Of a stretch of DNA of 64,000 nt, positions 1 to 8,349 are shown one piece after another. The stretch comes from Microcoleus vaginatus WJT46-NPBG5 (GTDB lineage: Bacteria; Cyanobacteriota; Cyanobacteriia; Cyanobacteriales; Oscillatoriaceae), in the NCBI GenBank assembly GCA_019359355.1, contig JAHHHM010000013.1:62001-126000 (forward strand), read 5' to 3'. The notes beneath the pieces were generated by a model. It ran no database searches and was not told where the DNA came from. It saw only the letters and a program-made list of their open reading frames with translations. The translations under genes were made by a program, and so were the position numbers. The first letter of the stretch is position 1, and every line of letters starts with the position of its first letter.

Positions 1-138
1 CAGTTTGTGCTGTTGTAACCGATTAAAGAGTTCTTTCCAGTGGTCGGGAACAGTCAGTGCATACAATTTTTCAGGGGACGAGATTTGGGTTGGGACTTGC
101 AATGCAAACAGTTGAATTGTGCTAGACTTTGATGCCAT
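1..138 (-). CDS. N-terminus of a third operon protein, candidate pPIWI-RE (partial)
   Basis: An ATG lies at 138 on the minus strand and the frame stays open for 46 codons to the window edge, so only the first residues (MASKSSTIQLFALQV...) are visible. It overlaps the end of the helicase gene by 17 bases in another frame, which indicates a tightly coupled operon. The visible residues carry no diagnostic motif. The identity as a pPIWI-RE protein (RNase H-fold, PIWI-like) is inferred only from the two genes before it, a zinc-ribbon PD-(D/E)xK nuclease and a DinG-type helicase, which are the known partners in the predicted pPIWI-RE three-gene system. Sequence left of position 1 is needed to confirm it. 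Confidence 0.65.
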   Translation of the reverse strand, partial: MASKSSTIQLFALQVPTQISSPEKLYALTVPDHWKELFNRLQQHKL

Positions 139-3100
139 CTATTTTCTCCAATGCACGATAAAAAGGTTCGTAGAGCGATCGCACGAGAGCGAGTTCCCGC
201 GTGTCAAAAGCTGTCCTTGTCTTGCCAAAGTAGGGACGAAGGACGTACTCAAATCCTTTAAGTAAGGAGTCTTGCTCAGTTTCCGGTTTCTTTTCAGCCA
301 GGTTGGGGGCCCAGGCTGAATCGATAAACCGAACTAGCGTCGGTTGATTGCCGCGAATGGTACGGGCGATCGCCTGCCACGTCAGTACCATCTGGCTCCA
401 AATCAGTCCTTCTCGGACATCTTTTTCTAACCCTTTGTGGGAATACTGCAACACAGTGTCGAGACTTTTGAGAAACAGACGATAGCCTTCAATTTTCCAA
501 TCTCCAGCAGTTTCACGCAACTTCCCTTCTCTCTCTTGGGTCAGAGCCTTTCTTTCTCTGCACAATGCCAACCGAAATTTGTAATCGAGGTCGTCAGGTG
601 CAGGATGGGGACGAACTAGAAAGTAAGCTCCACCAAAGGCACTCAATCTTTGCTCATTGAGAATATTTTTACCCCGCCCAATAGCTGCTATTGGTGCAAT
701 TAGGATAGCTCGATTCGTCTGAGCAAAGTTTTCCACGTTACCGCGCGGAATCAAAGATTCATCTATTTCCTCAAGGGGCGATCTAGCTGTTAAAGCTGCA
801 ACGCGCTTGTTCCATTCTCCAAGGGTATCAATTGATAAAATTGCATTGTAAACAAACTCAACTTGCTCGTAACTGTTGACATACCAAATCAGACGCTTTC
901 GACCTTCAGGCAGAGCATCAAAATCCCGTTGCAAAACGTCAGTTTGACGCAGCAGCGAGCGCACAATTTGTAACAGTGATTCTTCTTTAGAATCTACCCC
1001 AGAAACGCGAACGGATTTCCCATCAGCCCAGTAACAGGGAGAAAAGTAGAAACTACTTTGAGAAATTGCTTCTGTGGCACTACGTTCTTTCGGACGGAGG
1101 AGGTAATCTACTGGGCAATTAATATGATCTACAGGGCTTTGAGGAGCTACACTTGTACCGGACAGTAGCAAAGCGTGTGCGCCAAAAGTTCCTTCATTAG
1201 CAAACACCTGGGAAAAATTTTCTAAAAGCCAACGTCCCTGTCCTAAAGCTTGAAAATACCAAAGAGTCAATTGATTTGTTTGTCGTTCCAGTTTGAATCC
1301 ACAAACTAAACCAGATGCTAATCCTGGTACTAATCCGTAAAAATCGCGGGGAATGCGATTAAAGAAAACAACCTCCTGAGCGCTATCGACTTGTTCGCCC
1401 AGTCCATAAGCTGTTGTCACCGCCTGCTGAAAAAACCAGACGAAAAGTACCAGTTTGAGAAACAAGGCGAATCGACAGCTAAATCCCCATCGATCTTTTA
1501 CTGTTTTTAACCAACCTTTGTCGGTAAGTTTTTTCTGGATCAGGGAGAGTGTGACCTGCTGTTCTTGATAGTTTTCTTTAGCCAGCCTCATAGCATATTC
1601 AGCTAACCAAGAACTTTTCCAATCACCCCGAAGAAACTCAGCTAATTCTTGATAAACCGGATTTTTATCAAGAATAAACGTGCTTGATTCAGTATCGATA
1701 CCTTGAGAAGAAGCTATTTCTAACACAAAATCTCTGGCCAGAGACGAGCAAGTAAAAAACTGCCGCTTGGCTAACCATTCGCTCTCATCAGGTGAGAGTT
1801 GTAACTGGGTGCAGATGTTATCAACTAGAGTATCGGCATTTTGGATAGCATGATTGAATTGTCCAAAAATTACTTGTCGCAAGTCATTTCGAGAATTGCG
1901 GAGTTTCTGCGAGCGCGTCCAAGTTACAATTTGGTCGAGAAAGCCATTACTTCCCCGCTCAATCAGTTTGATAGCTGGTAGAAAAGTCGAGTCTAGATTA
2001 GCTTGAATTTTATCGCACTCGTCAAAAAATACAACGCTGCAAGTGCGATACATCAATTCGTAATAATTAATTGATTGCGGACTGACGTGAGGTAATGGAC
2101 GAGTGAAAATAGCGGCAGCTACCGTAGTCAAAATCACCTGAGCATCTGCTAGTTGATTAGCATCTCGATGTCTAGGACATTGCCCAATTAAAGGACAGAT
2201 TCTCTCACTTTCTGTATTATTACTATCATCATCTGCTCGAATTTGTCTCAACTCAAAGCAAGGAGGTGATGGAGGAACTGAAGGTTGAAAGTAACTGCTT
2301 AAAGGACAAGCTGTTGATAAGTGTTCAAAACCATCTAATCCGCCACTGACACTATGCCAGTTTTCTAAATGAACTTTTCGATTTCTTTGACCGATGACAA
2401 CTGACACTCGCACTCCAGCTTTTTTTAAGAGTGTCGCCATTCTCAAACAGGTAACAACTTCGTTAAAGACTACGCCTACTCTATGTCCTTTTTTGATTAG
2501 TGCAATAGTCAAGATTTCAATGAGTGTAGATTTCCCAGCATTCAGCAGCCCAACTAAGTGTTTTACTCCATCAAATACAATCGAATCGGTGGCAGCAAAC
2601 CCCATTTCTTGAAAGTGTTCGAGAATGATTTTTTGTAATTGTTCCTTTCTGTATTTATCTTCGCTGTTTTGGTCTAAAAGCTCTGCTGCTTCTTCCATTT
2701 CTGCTCTCGTGATGGCGATCGCGGGAGTGTGTTCGCGATGCAAGGAGATAGTCTTTCCCTGATAGCGGGGAAAATCTTGGGGAATTCTGACACTGTAAGC
2801 AGATTCTTGAGACCGAAACGAATATTCCTTACCTGGTTCGGCATATTTAACGGTTCGAGTGCGATACTTCAGTTTATTGCTCAGTAAGTCTTCAAAGCGC
2901 TCGAAACGGTTGCCCCAGACGGCAGGCATAGATTTACGAGAGAACCGATAAGCATCATCAATCTCATAAGCACGATACTTGGAAGGAATCTGTCTGTATG
3001 CTCTGACTGACTGCTCTACAGTATCTTCGTTTGATAAGTAGTGCAGGAGTTGCCTCAAATTGAACAGTGTTCTTTTTGCTTCTGCCGTCTCTACTAAAGC

Positions 3101-3307
3101 TATCAAAGGCCGAAACAAATAAAATCGACTGGAGATGAGCAACCAAACAGAAGTAGCTGTATCGAGTTCGGATTGAAGTCCGAGCTTTTCAATGGCAAAC
3201 AGAGCTAATTCTACATCGAGTAAGGCTTCAATCTGGTCTCTGGGGAGATTAGCTGACTCTTGTAGCGTAGCGCTTGCTTTCGATTTCCAAGACCTAGTTT
3301 CTCTCAT
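122..3307 (-). CDS. DinG/XPD-like superfamily 2 helicase of a predicted pPIWI-RE system
   Basis: This 1061-residue protein is a likely ATP-driven nucleic-acid helicase. Visible motifs are a Walker A variant GLLNAGKST (253-261), a DECD Walker B box (429-432), a motif III-like LLSGTS (about 714), a segment AIGRGKNI near 875 and a motif VI-like QAIARTIRG (977-985). Cysteines 334, 350, 371 and 377 lie between Walker A and DECD, where XPD/DinG helicases bind a 4Fe-4S cluster. The N-terminal 240 residues match no domain I can name and may be an island-specific domain. The start overlaps the nuclease gene by 14 bases and the end overlaps the third gene by 17. Family knowledge: DinG-type helicases accompany pPIWI-RE proteins and are proposed to open R-loops or duplexes of invading DNA. 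The helicase assignment is firm; the system assignment is inference. Confidence 0.8.
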   Translation of the reverse strand: MRETRSWKSKASATLQESANLPRDQIEALLDVELALFAIEKLGLQSELDTATSVWLLISSRFYLFRPLIALVETAEAKRTLFNLRQLLHYLSNEDTVEQSVRAYRQIPSKYRAYEIDDAYRFSRKSMPAVWGNRFERFEDLLSNKLKYRTRTVKYAEPGKEYSFRSQESAYSVRIPQDFPRYQGKTISLHREHTPAIAITRAEMEEAAELLDQNSEDKYRKEQLQKIILEHFQEMGFAATDSIVFDGVKHLVGLLNAGKSTLIEILTIALIKKGHRVGVVFNEVVTCLRMATLLKKAGVRVSVVIGQRNRKVHLENWHSVSGGLDGFEHLSTACPLSSYFQPSVPPSPPCFELRQIRADDDSNNTESERICPLIGQCPRHRDANQLADAQVILTTVAAAIFTRPLPHVSPQSINYYELMYRTCSVVFFDECDKIQANLDSTFLPAIKLIERGSNGFLDQIVTWTRSQKLRNSRNDLRQVIFGQFNHAIQNADTLVDNICTQLQLSPDESEWLAKRQFFTCSSLARDFVLEIASSQGIDTESSTFILDKNPVYQELAEFLRGDWKSSWLAEYAMRLAKENYQEQQVTLSLIQKKLTDKGWLKTVKDRWGFSCRFALFLKLVLFVWFFQQAVTTAYGLGEQVDSAQEVVFFNRIPRDFYGLVPGLASGLVCGFKLERQTNQLTLWYFQALGQGRWLLENFSQVFANEGTFGAHALLLSGTSVAPQSPVDHINCPVDYLLRPKERSATEAISQSSFYFSPCYWADGKSVRVSGVDSKEESLLQIVRSLLRQTDVLQRDFDALPEGRKRLIWYVNSYEQVEFVYNAILSIDTLGEWNKRVAALTARSPLEEIDESLIPRGNVENFAQTNRAILIAPIAAIGRGKNILNEQRLSAFGGAYFLVRPHPAPDDLDYKFRLALCRERKALTQEREGKLRETAGDWKIEGYRLFLKSLDTVLQYSHKGLEKDVREGLIWSQMVLTWQAIARTIRGNQPTLVRFIDSAWAPNLAEKKPETEQDSLLKGFEYVLRPYFGKTRTAFDTRELALVRSLYEPFYRALEKIDGIKV

Positions 3308-4475
3308 TTTCTCTCTTCCTTCTTTTAGTGCGAGAGGTCATTTTTGAGGAGGACGTGCTACCCTCACCTGCACCATCCGGCGCTTGAGTCGTCCGTTGCA
3401 CGGGAAATTCCTCTAATTTCTTTTTGGCTAAGGCGAAAATAGCATCATCAAAAACGGGTCTTACATCCTGCCAACGCCAGCGCGATTTAAGTTCTTTGAG
3501 ATAGGCAGGGCGCTCTTTCTTGCGTTCGTTGGGAACGACAATATAAGCTTCATCCCAAGGCGGATCTTTGGGAATGGGTTCGTCGCCCAGACGCTTTAAT
3601 AATAGGTAGGGCTTAGAGTAATCCTTGAGATCCAACGCCCAAACTTTGCCGTCAGGAAACCTCACCCGCAAGTCGTAGCGATCTCTCTCTGGGTAAAGCT
3701 CAACCTGTAGCCCTAGTTCTGTTAACTTCTCGTACAGTCGAATTTCTGACCGTCCGGGGTAAAACCAAAAGCGTTCAATACCGCGTTTGAGCTTAAGAGA
3801 ATCGTTGGAAAGCTTAACTTTTTTCTTGAGCCGCCGTCCACGTGGGCAACGATTACAGTTTGGATTGGCGATCGCCTGTTCTCGATCTACTGCGGCTAGT
3901 GCGTGACAGTAGGGGCAGGCATAGAAGTTTCCCCCCAATTGGTAGCAACTTGGCGCTATTTCGTAGCACTCCTCTAGCAAATCGGACAGCCCAATTCCCA
4001 ATCCAAAGTAGCCCTTGGCTTCTACTAACTCATGATTGGACAAAACGGGATGCTCGACAATAAACCTACGGAACTTCGTATAAATTTGTGCCCCTTGTGG
4101 ATGCGCTTGGCATCGTTGCAGCAAGATAGTTGCTATTCTGGACTGCTCTTGAGAAAGAGTGCTTCCACCAAAGGCTTCTGCCAACTCGATGGTTAGCTCA
4201 GTCGGTTCCCCCAAGAACAGCAACGTATCTGAGCTATCAATCTCTTCGTCAACTTCTACTCCCCATTCTTCAAAAGGCTTTTCGCACCAATCCTGGTAAA
4301 ACTCCGGCACGCTCGCTGGGGCAGATTGTGGCTTGTCTACCACTAAAAACGCCAAAACAACCTTGTCGTAACCCAGTTGCAGGTCTAGAGGGTAAGGATA
4401 AAGCCTCCCCTGCCGCTGAGAAGTCTGGATTAGACCTGCGGAAATCTGTTCCAGTGTGGGTAGTTTGATTTTCAA
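3294..4475 (-). CDS. Zinc-ribbon PD-(D/E)xK nuclease of a predicted pPIWI-RE system
   Basis: The first gene of the minus-strand operon encodes 393 residues. A zinc ribbon is seen as CPYC (187-190) and CNRC (207-210). It is followed by a restriction-endonuclease-fold core: E244/E249 in a helix, D268 in a strand, and LDLKDY with D282 and K284, giving D-x13-D-x-K. The C-terminus is basic and Ser/Thr-rich (about 360-393). A nuclease with this ribbon-plus-nuclease order, next to a DinG-like helicase, is what has been described for the REase component of pPIWI-RE islands. The likely role is cleavage of invading DNA or of R-loops. The start is the first ATG after an AT-rich leader. The gene contains a HIP1 octamer (about 3868) and no GCCGGC, unlike genes to its right. 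Confidence 0.8.
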   Translation of the reverse strand: MKIKLPTLEQISAGLIQTSQRQGRLYPYPLDLQLGYDKVVLAFLVVDKPQSAPASVPEFYQDWCEKPFEEWGVEVDEEIDSSDTLLFLGEPTELTIELAEAFGGSTLSQEQSRIATILLQRCQAHPQGAQIYTKFRRFIVEHPVLSNHELVEAKGYFGLGIGLSDLLEECYEIAPSCYQLGGNFYACPYCHALAAVDREQAIANPNCNRCPRGRRLKKKVKLSNDSLKLKRGIERFWFYPGRSEIRLYEKLTELGLQVELYPERDRYDLRVRFPDGKVWALDLKDYSKPYLLLKRLGDEPIPKDPPWDEAYIVVPNERKKERPAYLKELKSRWRWQDVRPVFDDAIFALAKKKLEEFPVQRTTQAPDGAGEGSTSSSKMTSRTKRRKRENERN

Positions 4476-4624
4476 GTTTGTTTACTACCTTAAAAAATCT
4501 ATTTTTTCTAATTGTAAATCGGTTTACAGGGTTTGGCTGGGAAATATATAAATAATTTCAGTTATAGCCAGAGCCTTCAATCTAGCGCTGTTAAGGTGAC
4601 AAAGAAGAGTGGCTTTGAGCTGAC

Positions 4625-4704
4625 AAAAGAGGTATGTCACACCCTCGAACGCTCTGTAAGATGGCTTCGGTGGCCTCCGCTCATCACCGATAAGCACCTC
4701 TTTT
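4625..4704. repeat. Inverted-repeat element with nested hairpin, possible structured RNA or MITE-like relic
   Basis: A perfect 9-base inverted repeat AAAAGAGGT (4625-4633) and ACCTCTTTT (4696-4704) encloses a second helix: GCTT (4664-4667) with AAGC (4692-4695), and CGGTG (4668-4672) with CACCG (4685-4689), separated by a two-base bulge. The inner helix abuts the 3' arm directly. An imperfect direct repeat beginning TGACAAA lies at 4597 and 4621, and GTGACA (4596-4601) could pair with TGTCAC (4635-4640). On the minus strand this would lie in the leader or promoter region of the nuclease-helicase operon. The function is unknown. Confidence 0.45.
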
Positions 4705-4791
4705 CATAAAATACCTGCAAAAATGAGCAGTTAATCTATGTTATCCGTTTCAAAAACCACGCAAGATAGGGAAAGGAAGGCGAGTTTTGAG

Positions 4792-4825
4792 TGCCCCATG
4801 CCCAATCCCCCATGCCCCATGCCCT
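4792..4825. repeat. Short tandem heptamer-type repeat (CCCCATG/CCCAATC)
   Basis: Repeats of the words CCCCATG and CCCAATC occur in tandem. The same words form a large inverted pair at 43213-43254 and 43347-43378, so this is a dispersed family in this genome. Short tandem heptamers are common in filamentous cyanobacteria. Confidence 0.7.
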
Positions 4826-4926
4826 ACATTTTTGCAACGTCTGAGCTACGGGGTTGAAATGTGTTCTAGACTCGATCCGGTAGAATTGTTGTCACCGGCA
4901 TTTGCCCTTAAGCCACCTGAGTTGTC

Positions 4927-6918
4927 ATGCATTTACCCATACCCCTTGGGACTGTTTTGCAAAATCGCTACTACTTAATCGACCTTCTCGGTCATAGGGG
5001 ATTTGGCCGCACGTATTTGGCCAAAGACCTAGAACGCGACAGCCAGTTGTGTGCGCTCAAAGAATTGATTCCCGAAGGGGTTGCCGACCAATCCGAATTT
5101 TACGAACGCTTCCGAGAGCAAGTCTTTGCCTTATTTCGCATTCGCCACCCGCAAATTCCCCAGTTCCGTACGACCTTTGAGCAGGACAACCGTCTGTTTC
5201 TCGTTCAAGACTACATAGAGGGGAAAAGCTACGCAACGCTACTAAAAGAGCGCAAAGCACCCCGTTCTTCGGCGCTTACCGGCACAACGAATGAGGAGAC
5301 GCTGCCCTTTGGGGGTGCCTTTTCTGAAGAAGAAGTGTTGCAACTGCTGCTGCAACTGCTGCCGGCCTTAGAATATCTGCACGGCATGGGAATCACCCAC
5401 GGGCGAATTTCTCCAGAAAATATTATTTTACCGGCAACCGATAGCCGCGCCATTTTGCCAGCGGACAACGACACACTGACACCAGAAACACCCCTGCCGG
5501 TGCTGATTGATCTCGGTGTGGTACATGAAATGATGAGCCGGTTGAAACAGTTAGCAACAGCAGGAGGGCAACCGGCAGAGGCAGAAACTCCCCCAGTCGA
5601 TAAAAATGCGACCAGTGGCGACCTTTATGCTTTGGCAGTGACAGCCGTTGTACTGCTCACCGGGCGAAAGCCACAAGAATTATTTGATAACACGAAACTG
5701 ATTGAAGATTGGCAGTCTTTCGTGCCGGCAAGTCCCCAGTTCGCCCGCCTCTTAAATCGGATGTTGAGTGACAGCCCCGAAAATCGTTACCAGTCGGCGC
5801 GTGAAGTTGCCGCCGCTCTTTTATTGCTGAGTTTCCCCGCTCCTAATACCCGACTGGCACCCACCCCTCAACCCAAGCGCCCGGCTCCTCAGCCCTCGAT
5901 TTGGGGCAATCCTTGGGCGTATGTGATCAGCGCCGGCCTGGTTTTAACTGCCGGCCTTGGTTCTTGGGCAGCGATCCGATCCTTGATGGAACGTCCCCTG
6001 GTGCCGGCAACCCTCATCCAAACACCCGCAACTTCTACCAACCCCCCATCCTCCCCACAACCGAACGCAACGCCTCAACCGCTCAACGTGGTGCCCGACA
6101 AAACAACCACGGTTGAAGGCACCCTTAGGCCCAATCAAACCCTCACCTACCTGATTCCTGCCCAACAATGGCAGCTCTTAAGCGCCTCGCTCACCGGCAC
6201 AGGTGTTTTGATGAGCGTCCTAAATCGGGATCGACAACCGTTGAATCAGCCGGTGAAGCCGGTGGAACGCTGGGAAGGCTTGCTTTTCTCGGCTGGAGAC
6301 TATTACCTTCAGCTCAACCCTGTCCCTGGCAGTGAACCCAAACCGTACAAGCTAGACATTAATTTAACCGGCTATTTTCCCAGAAAATTATGTCAACAAC
6401 CTGATGCCGAGGGCGTTCAGAGTTGGTATCCAGTTTTTATTGAATACAGCCCCGATGCACTGCAACGGGTGCAATCTGATTTCTGCCGGGATACCTTTAT
6501 CACACCCAAAGCATCAGCCGGCAACCCCTCTATCCTGGTGGCTTCTTTTGGGGATCAAGCCAAAGCTCAAGCGTTTGCCGATTTGATGAACCGCGAAGTT
6601 GGCAGTGGAACCGTTGGGGAACCGGCAGCCGGTAGTGCGAAAAGTTCTTGTAGTGATCGCGATCCCGGTGGCACTCAGACTTGGTATCCAGTTTTAGTGG
6701 AATATACCAAGGAGCATTACATTCAAATTCTGTCCTACTGTCCCAATGCCTCTGTGACACAGAAATCGTCTGGCGAAGGATCGTATATTGAGGTAGCTGC
6801 ATTTCTGGATAAATCAAAGGCAGCCGAGATGGCCGGTTTCATCACCAGAGAAGTTGCCAGCGCTGAAGTTGGGGCTGCTTCCACCCGTCCCGTTCCTAAG
6901 TCCGGCGGGGTGAAGTAG
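4927..6918 (+). CDS. Membrane-anchored Ser/Thr protein kinase-like protein with degenerate active site
   Basis: The 663-residue protein has a kinase fold at about 7-300, a proline-rich linker, one membrane segment (about 330-350) and an outer part. The glycine loop (GHRGFG, 22-27) and ATP-binding Lys45 are kept. The catalytic loop reads HGRISPEN (158-165) instead of HRDxKPEN, so the proton-acceptor Asp and the Lys two residues later are lost, and the metal-binding loop is DLG (195-197). Catalysis is therefore doubtful and a pseudokinase scaffold is likely. The C-terminal region has a beta-rich segment (about 395-485) and then two related repeats of about 75 residues, each with a WYPV...EY core and a SPOR-like ending. 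The ATG at 4927 is the first start matching the kinase N-terminus. It is transcribed away from the defence-like operon. Confidence 0.8.
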   Translation: MHLPIPLGTVLQNRYYLIDLLGHRGFGRTYLAKDLERDSQLCALKELIPEGVADQSEFYERFREQVFALFRIRHPQIPQFRTTFEQDNRLFLVQDYIEGKSYATLLKERKAPRSSALTGTTNEETLPFGGAFSEEEVLQLLLQLLPALEYLHGMGITHGRISPENIILPATDSRAILPADNDTLTPETPLPVLIDLGVVHEMMSRLKQLATAGGQPAEAETPPVDKNATSGDLYALAVTAVVLLTGRKPQELFDNTKLIEDWQSFVPASPQFARLLNRMLSDSPENRYQSAREVAAALLLLSFPAPNTRLAPTPQPKRPAPQPSIWGNPWAYVISAGLVLTAGLGSWAAIRSLMERPLVPATLIQTPATSTNPPSSPQPNATPQPLNVVPDKTTTVEGTLRPNQTLTYLIPAQQWQLLSASLTGTGVLMSVLNRDRQPLNQPVKPVERWEGLLFSAGDYYLQLNPVPGSEPKPYKLDINLTGYFPRKLCQQPDAEGVQSWYPVFIEYSPDALQRVQSDFCRDTFITPKASAGNPSILVASFGDQAKAQAFADLMNREVGSGTVGEPAAGSAKSSCSDRDPGGTQTWYPVLVEYTKEHYIQILSYCPNASVTQKSSGEGSYIEVAAFLDKSKAAEMAGFITREVASAEVGAASTRPVPKSGGVK

Positions 6919-7277
6919 GCTGGCTTCTATCTCGCTTGCCGGCTGTGTTGTTGAAAAAACGTTAAACTTGTCCGGGTACTTGACGAAATGGATGCAGTCT
7001 TAAACGTCAGAGTACCGAGCCGGTAGCACATCTTATAGGGGATGTAGAATTCGTTTAATCGCTCATTATTTAATCTTAGTTTTTTTCTGAAGTTTTAATT
7101 CCTGCTTAAACTATAGTTAAAAGCAATCAATCGGAAGCGGTAAGAATTTGTGGAAATCGACTCACAGACTGTTAAAAAATCAGAAATATATTTTTTGGTG
7201 GCTGCTTAAGGTTAAATTGATGAGAGTTAGAGTGCATCAGCTGGATGTGGTTTCGTCGTGATTCAAAGGTAAGGGCG
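6919..7277. other. Intergenic region, AT-rich
   Basis: About 360 bases separate the pseudokinase from the next gene. I see AT-rich promoter-like sequence around 7055-7130 but no clear gene, terminator or repeat. Confidence 0.5.
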
Positions 7278-7877
7278 ATGAGTGATAGTATGGCATTTCT
7301 GGCAGGGACAGCCTTCGCTGGGATTGCGGCTTTGCTATTGCTGAAAGGAGGAGGAACGCCAGCCCCAACTTACCCAGTCAATTCTCTTCCGCCGCCGCCC
7401 CCTGCCCTGTCTTCGAGCAATACGCTTCTACCGCCGCCCCCACTGTTGCCGGCACCGACAAGCTCTAATACAGAACAGCAGCGCTACGACATGGAACGGC
7501 TGAAGGCTCAGATGGAACAGCAAAAGACTGACATCGAACAGCTCAAAGCTCAAATCCAGAATCAGCAAATGCTGATCCAAACGCTATCGGCGCAGGCGAA
7601 AGTCAATGCCTTGAGTTCCCAAAATTACCAAACTCAGGGGATAGTTTCCACTGAGCAGCCGACAAATCCCATGCTTGCTGGCATCCTCTGGGCGTTAGGT
7701 GGCGCAATCGTGACGGTGATGGGTGGCATTGTGCTAGCATCGGTGCTAACATTGCTCTCACAACAGCAGCGTTCTTCTCGGACTGTGCAACTGATTCACC
7801 CCATCAATGATCGATCAACTTACTTGCCGCCTAAGCGACGCAAGCGAGCTGAACCTGATGAATATTACGAAGAATAA
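7278..7877 (+). CDS. Hypothetical membrane protein with coiled coil
   Basis: I recognise no family. From the start chosen, the protein has a membrane segment close to the N-terminus (MAFLAGTAFAGIAALLLL), a Pro/Ser-rich spacer with two runs of prolines, a Gln/Glu/Lys-rich coiled coil of about 45 residues, a second membrane segment (AGILWALGGAIVTVMGGIVL) and a basic tail ending in acidic residues. The ATG at 7278 is preceded by AAGGTAAGGG, a plausible ribosome binding site. An upstream in-frame ATG at 7245 would add 11 residues but has a weaker site. The topology suggests a small bitopic or hairpin membrane protein whose coiled coil lies between the two segments. Confidence 0.65.
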   Translation: MSDSMAFLAGTAFAGIAALLLLKGGGTPAPTYPVNSLPPPPPALSSSNTLLPPPPLLPAPTSSNTEQQRYDMERLKAQMEQQKTDIEQLKAQIQNQQMLIQTLSAQAKVNALSSQNYQTQGIVSTEQPTNPMLAGILWALGGAIVTVMGGIVLASVLTLLSQQQRSSRTVQLIHPINDRSTYLPPKRRKRAEPDEYYEE

Positions 7878-8349
7878 TTGTAAAGCCGGTTTTCTCCGAG
7901 TCTGTTTTAGCCAATTTTCAGCATTGTTTAACCAATGCGGCGCAGCAAACTTTTGATTTCAGCTCGCGCTTGTGCCGGCTGAGTTAGATTATGTTGCTTA
8001 CCTCCTATAAGGTAATTACACTTACCGTCTTTTTTGGCTACATATCTGCGATTGAGCGGGAGAGTTTTTGGCGAATATTGGTAGCCGGCTTATGGGGGAA
8101 TGGTATAAGCCGGGGTAGAGATTTTCTTATTTTTCTCGATAAACTTAAAGATTTGACTGAAACCAGTTGTAGGGGATGCTATATTAACCAATTTTTTATA
8201 AACTGGAATAACTAGAGCCTAGAGCAACAGCGATAGGATATTTTTAGGTTTGCAAGAAAAATGGCAACGCATTCATTTGTGTAGAAATTTTAAAACCTAA
8301 AGGCAAAATAATAAATGCCCACTTTTATCAAAGACAGCAAGTTTTAGAA
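7878..8349. other. Intergenic region
   Basis: These 472 bases contain several GCCGGCT words and an AT-rich stretch before the next gene. A 74-codon open frame at 7991-8215 has no ribosome binding site and no recognisable features, so I do not call it. Confidence 0.5.

Larger units (their letters stand above)
4476..4926. other. Divergent intergenic region between the defence-like operon and a pseudokinase gene
   Basis: These 451 bases hold no convincing gene. They must contain the promoters of both divergent units. Notable contents are an inverted-repeat element (4625-4704) with inner helices and a short CCCCATG-type repeat (4792-4825), both listed separately. A short frame reading into the kinase from about 4787 is low-complexity repeat translation and is not called. 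Confidence 0.6.

Noticed and set aside
4625-4704. Insertion sequence ends
   Set aside because: No transposase frame lies between or near the arms and no clear target duplication is seen, so only a repeat element is called.
4792-4825. CRISPR-like array
   Set aside because: The repeats are contiguous 7-mers without spacers; no array with regular spacers exists in the window.
7991-8215. 74-codon frame between the coiled-coil protein and the GAF kinase
   Set aside because: No ribosome binding site and no family resemblance; the AT-rich context fits intergenic DNA.
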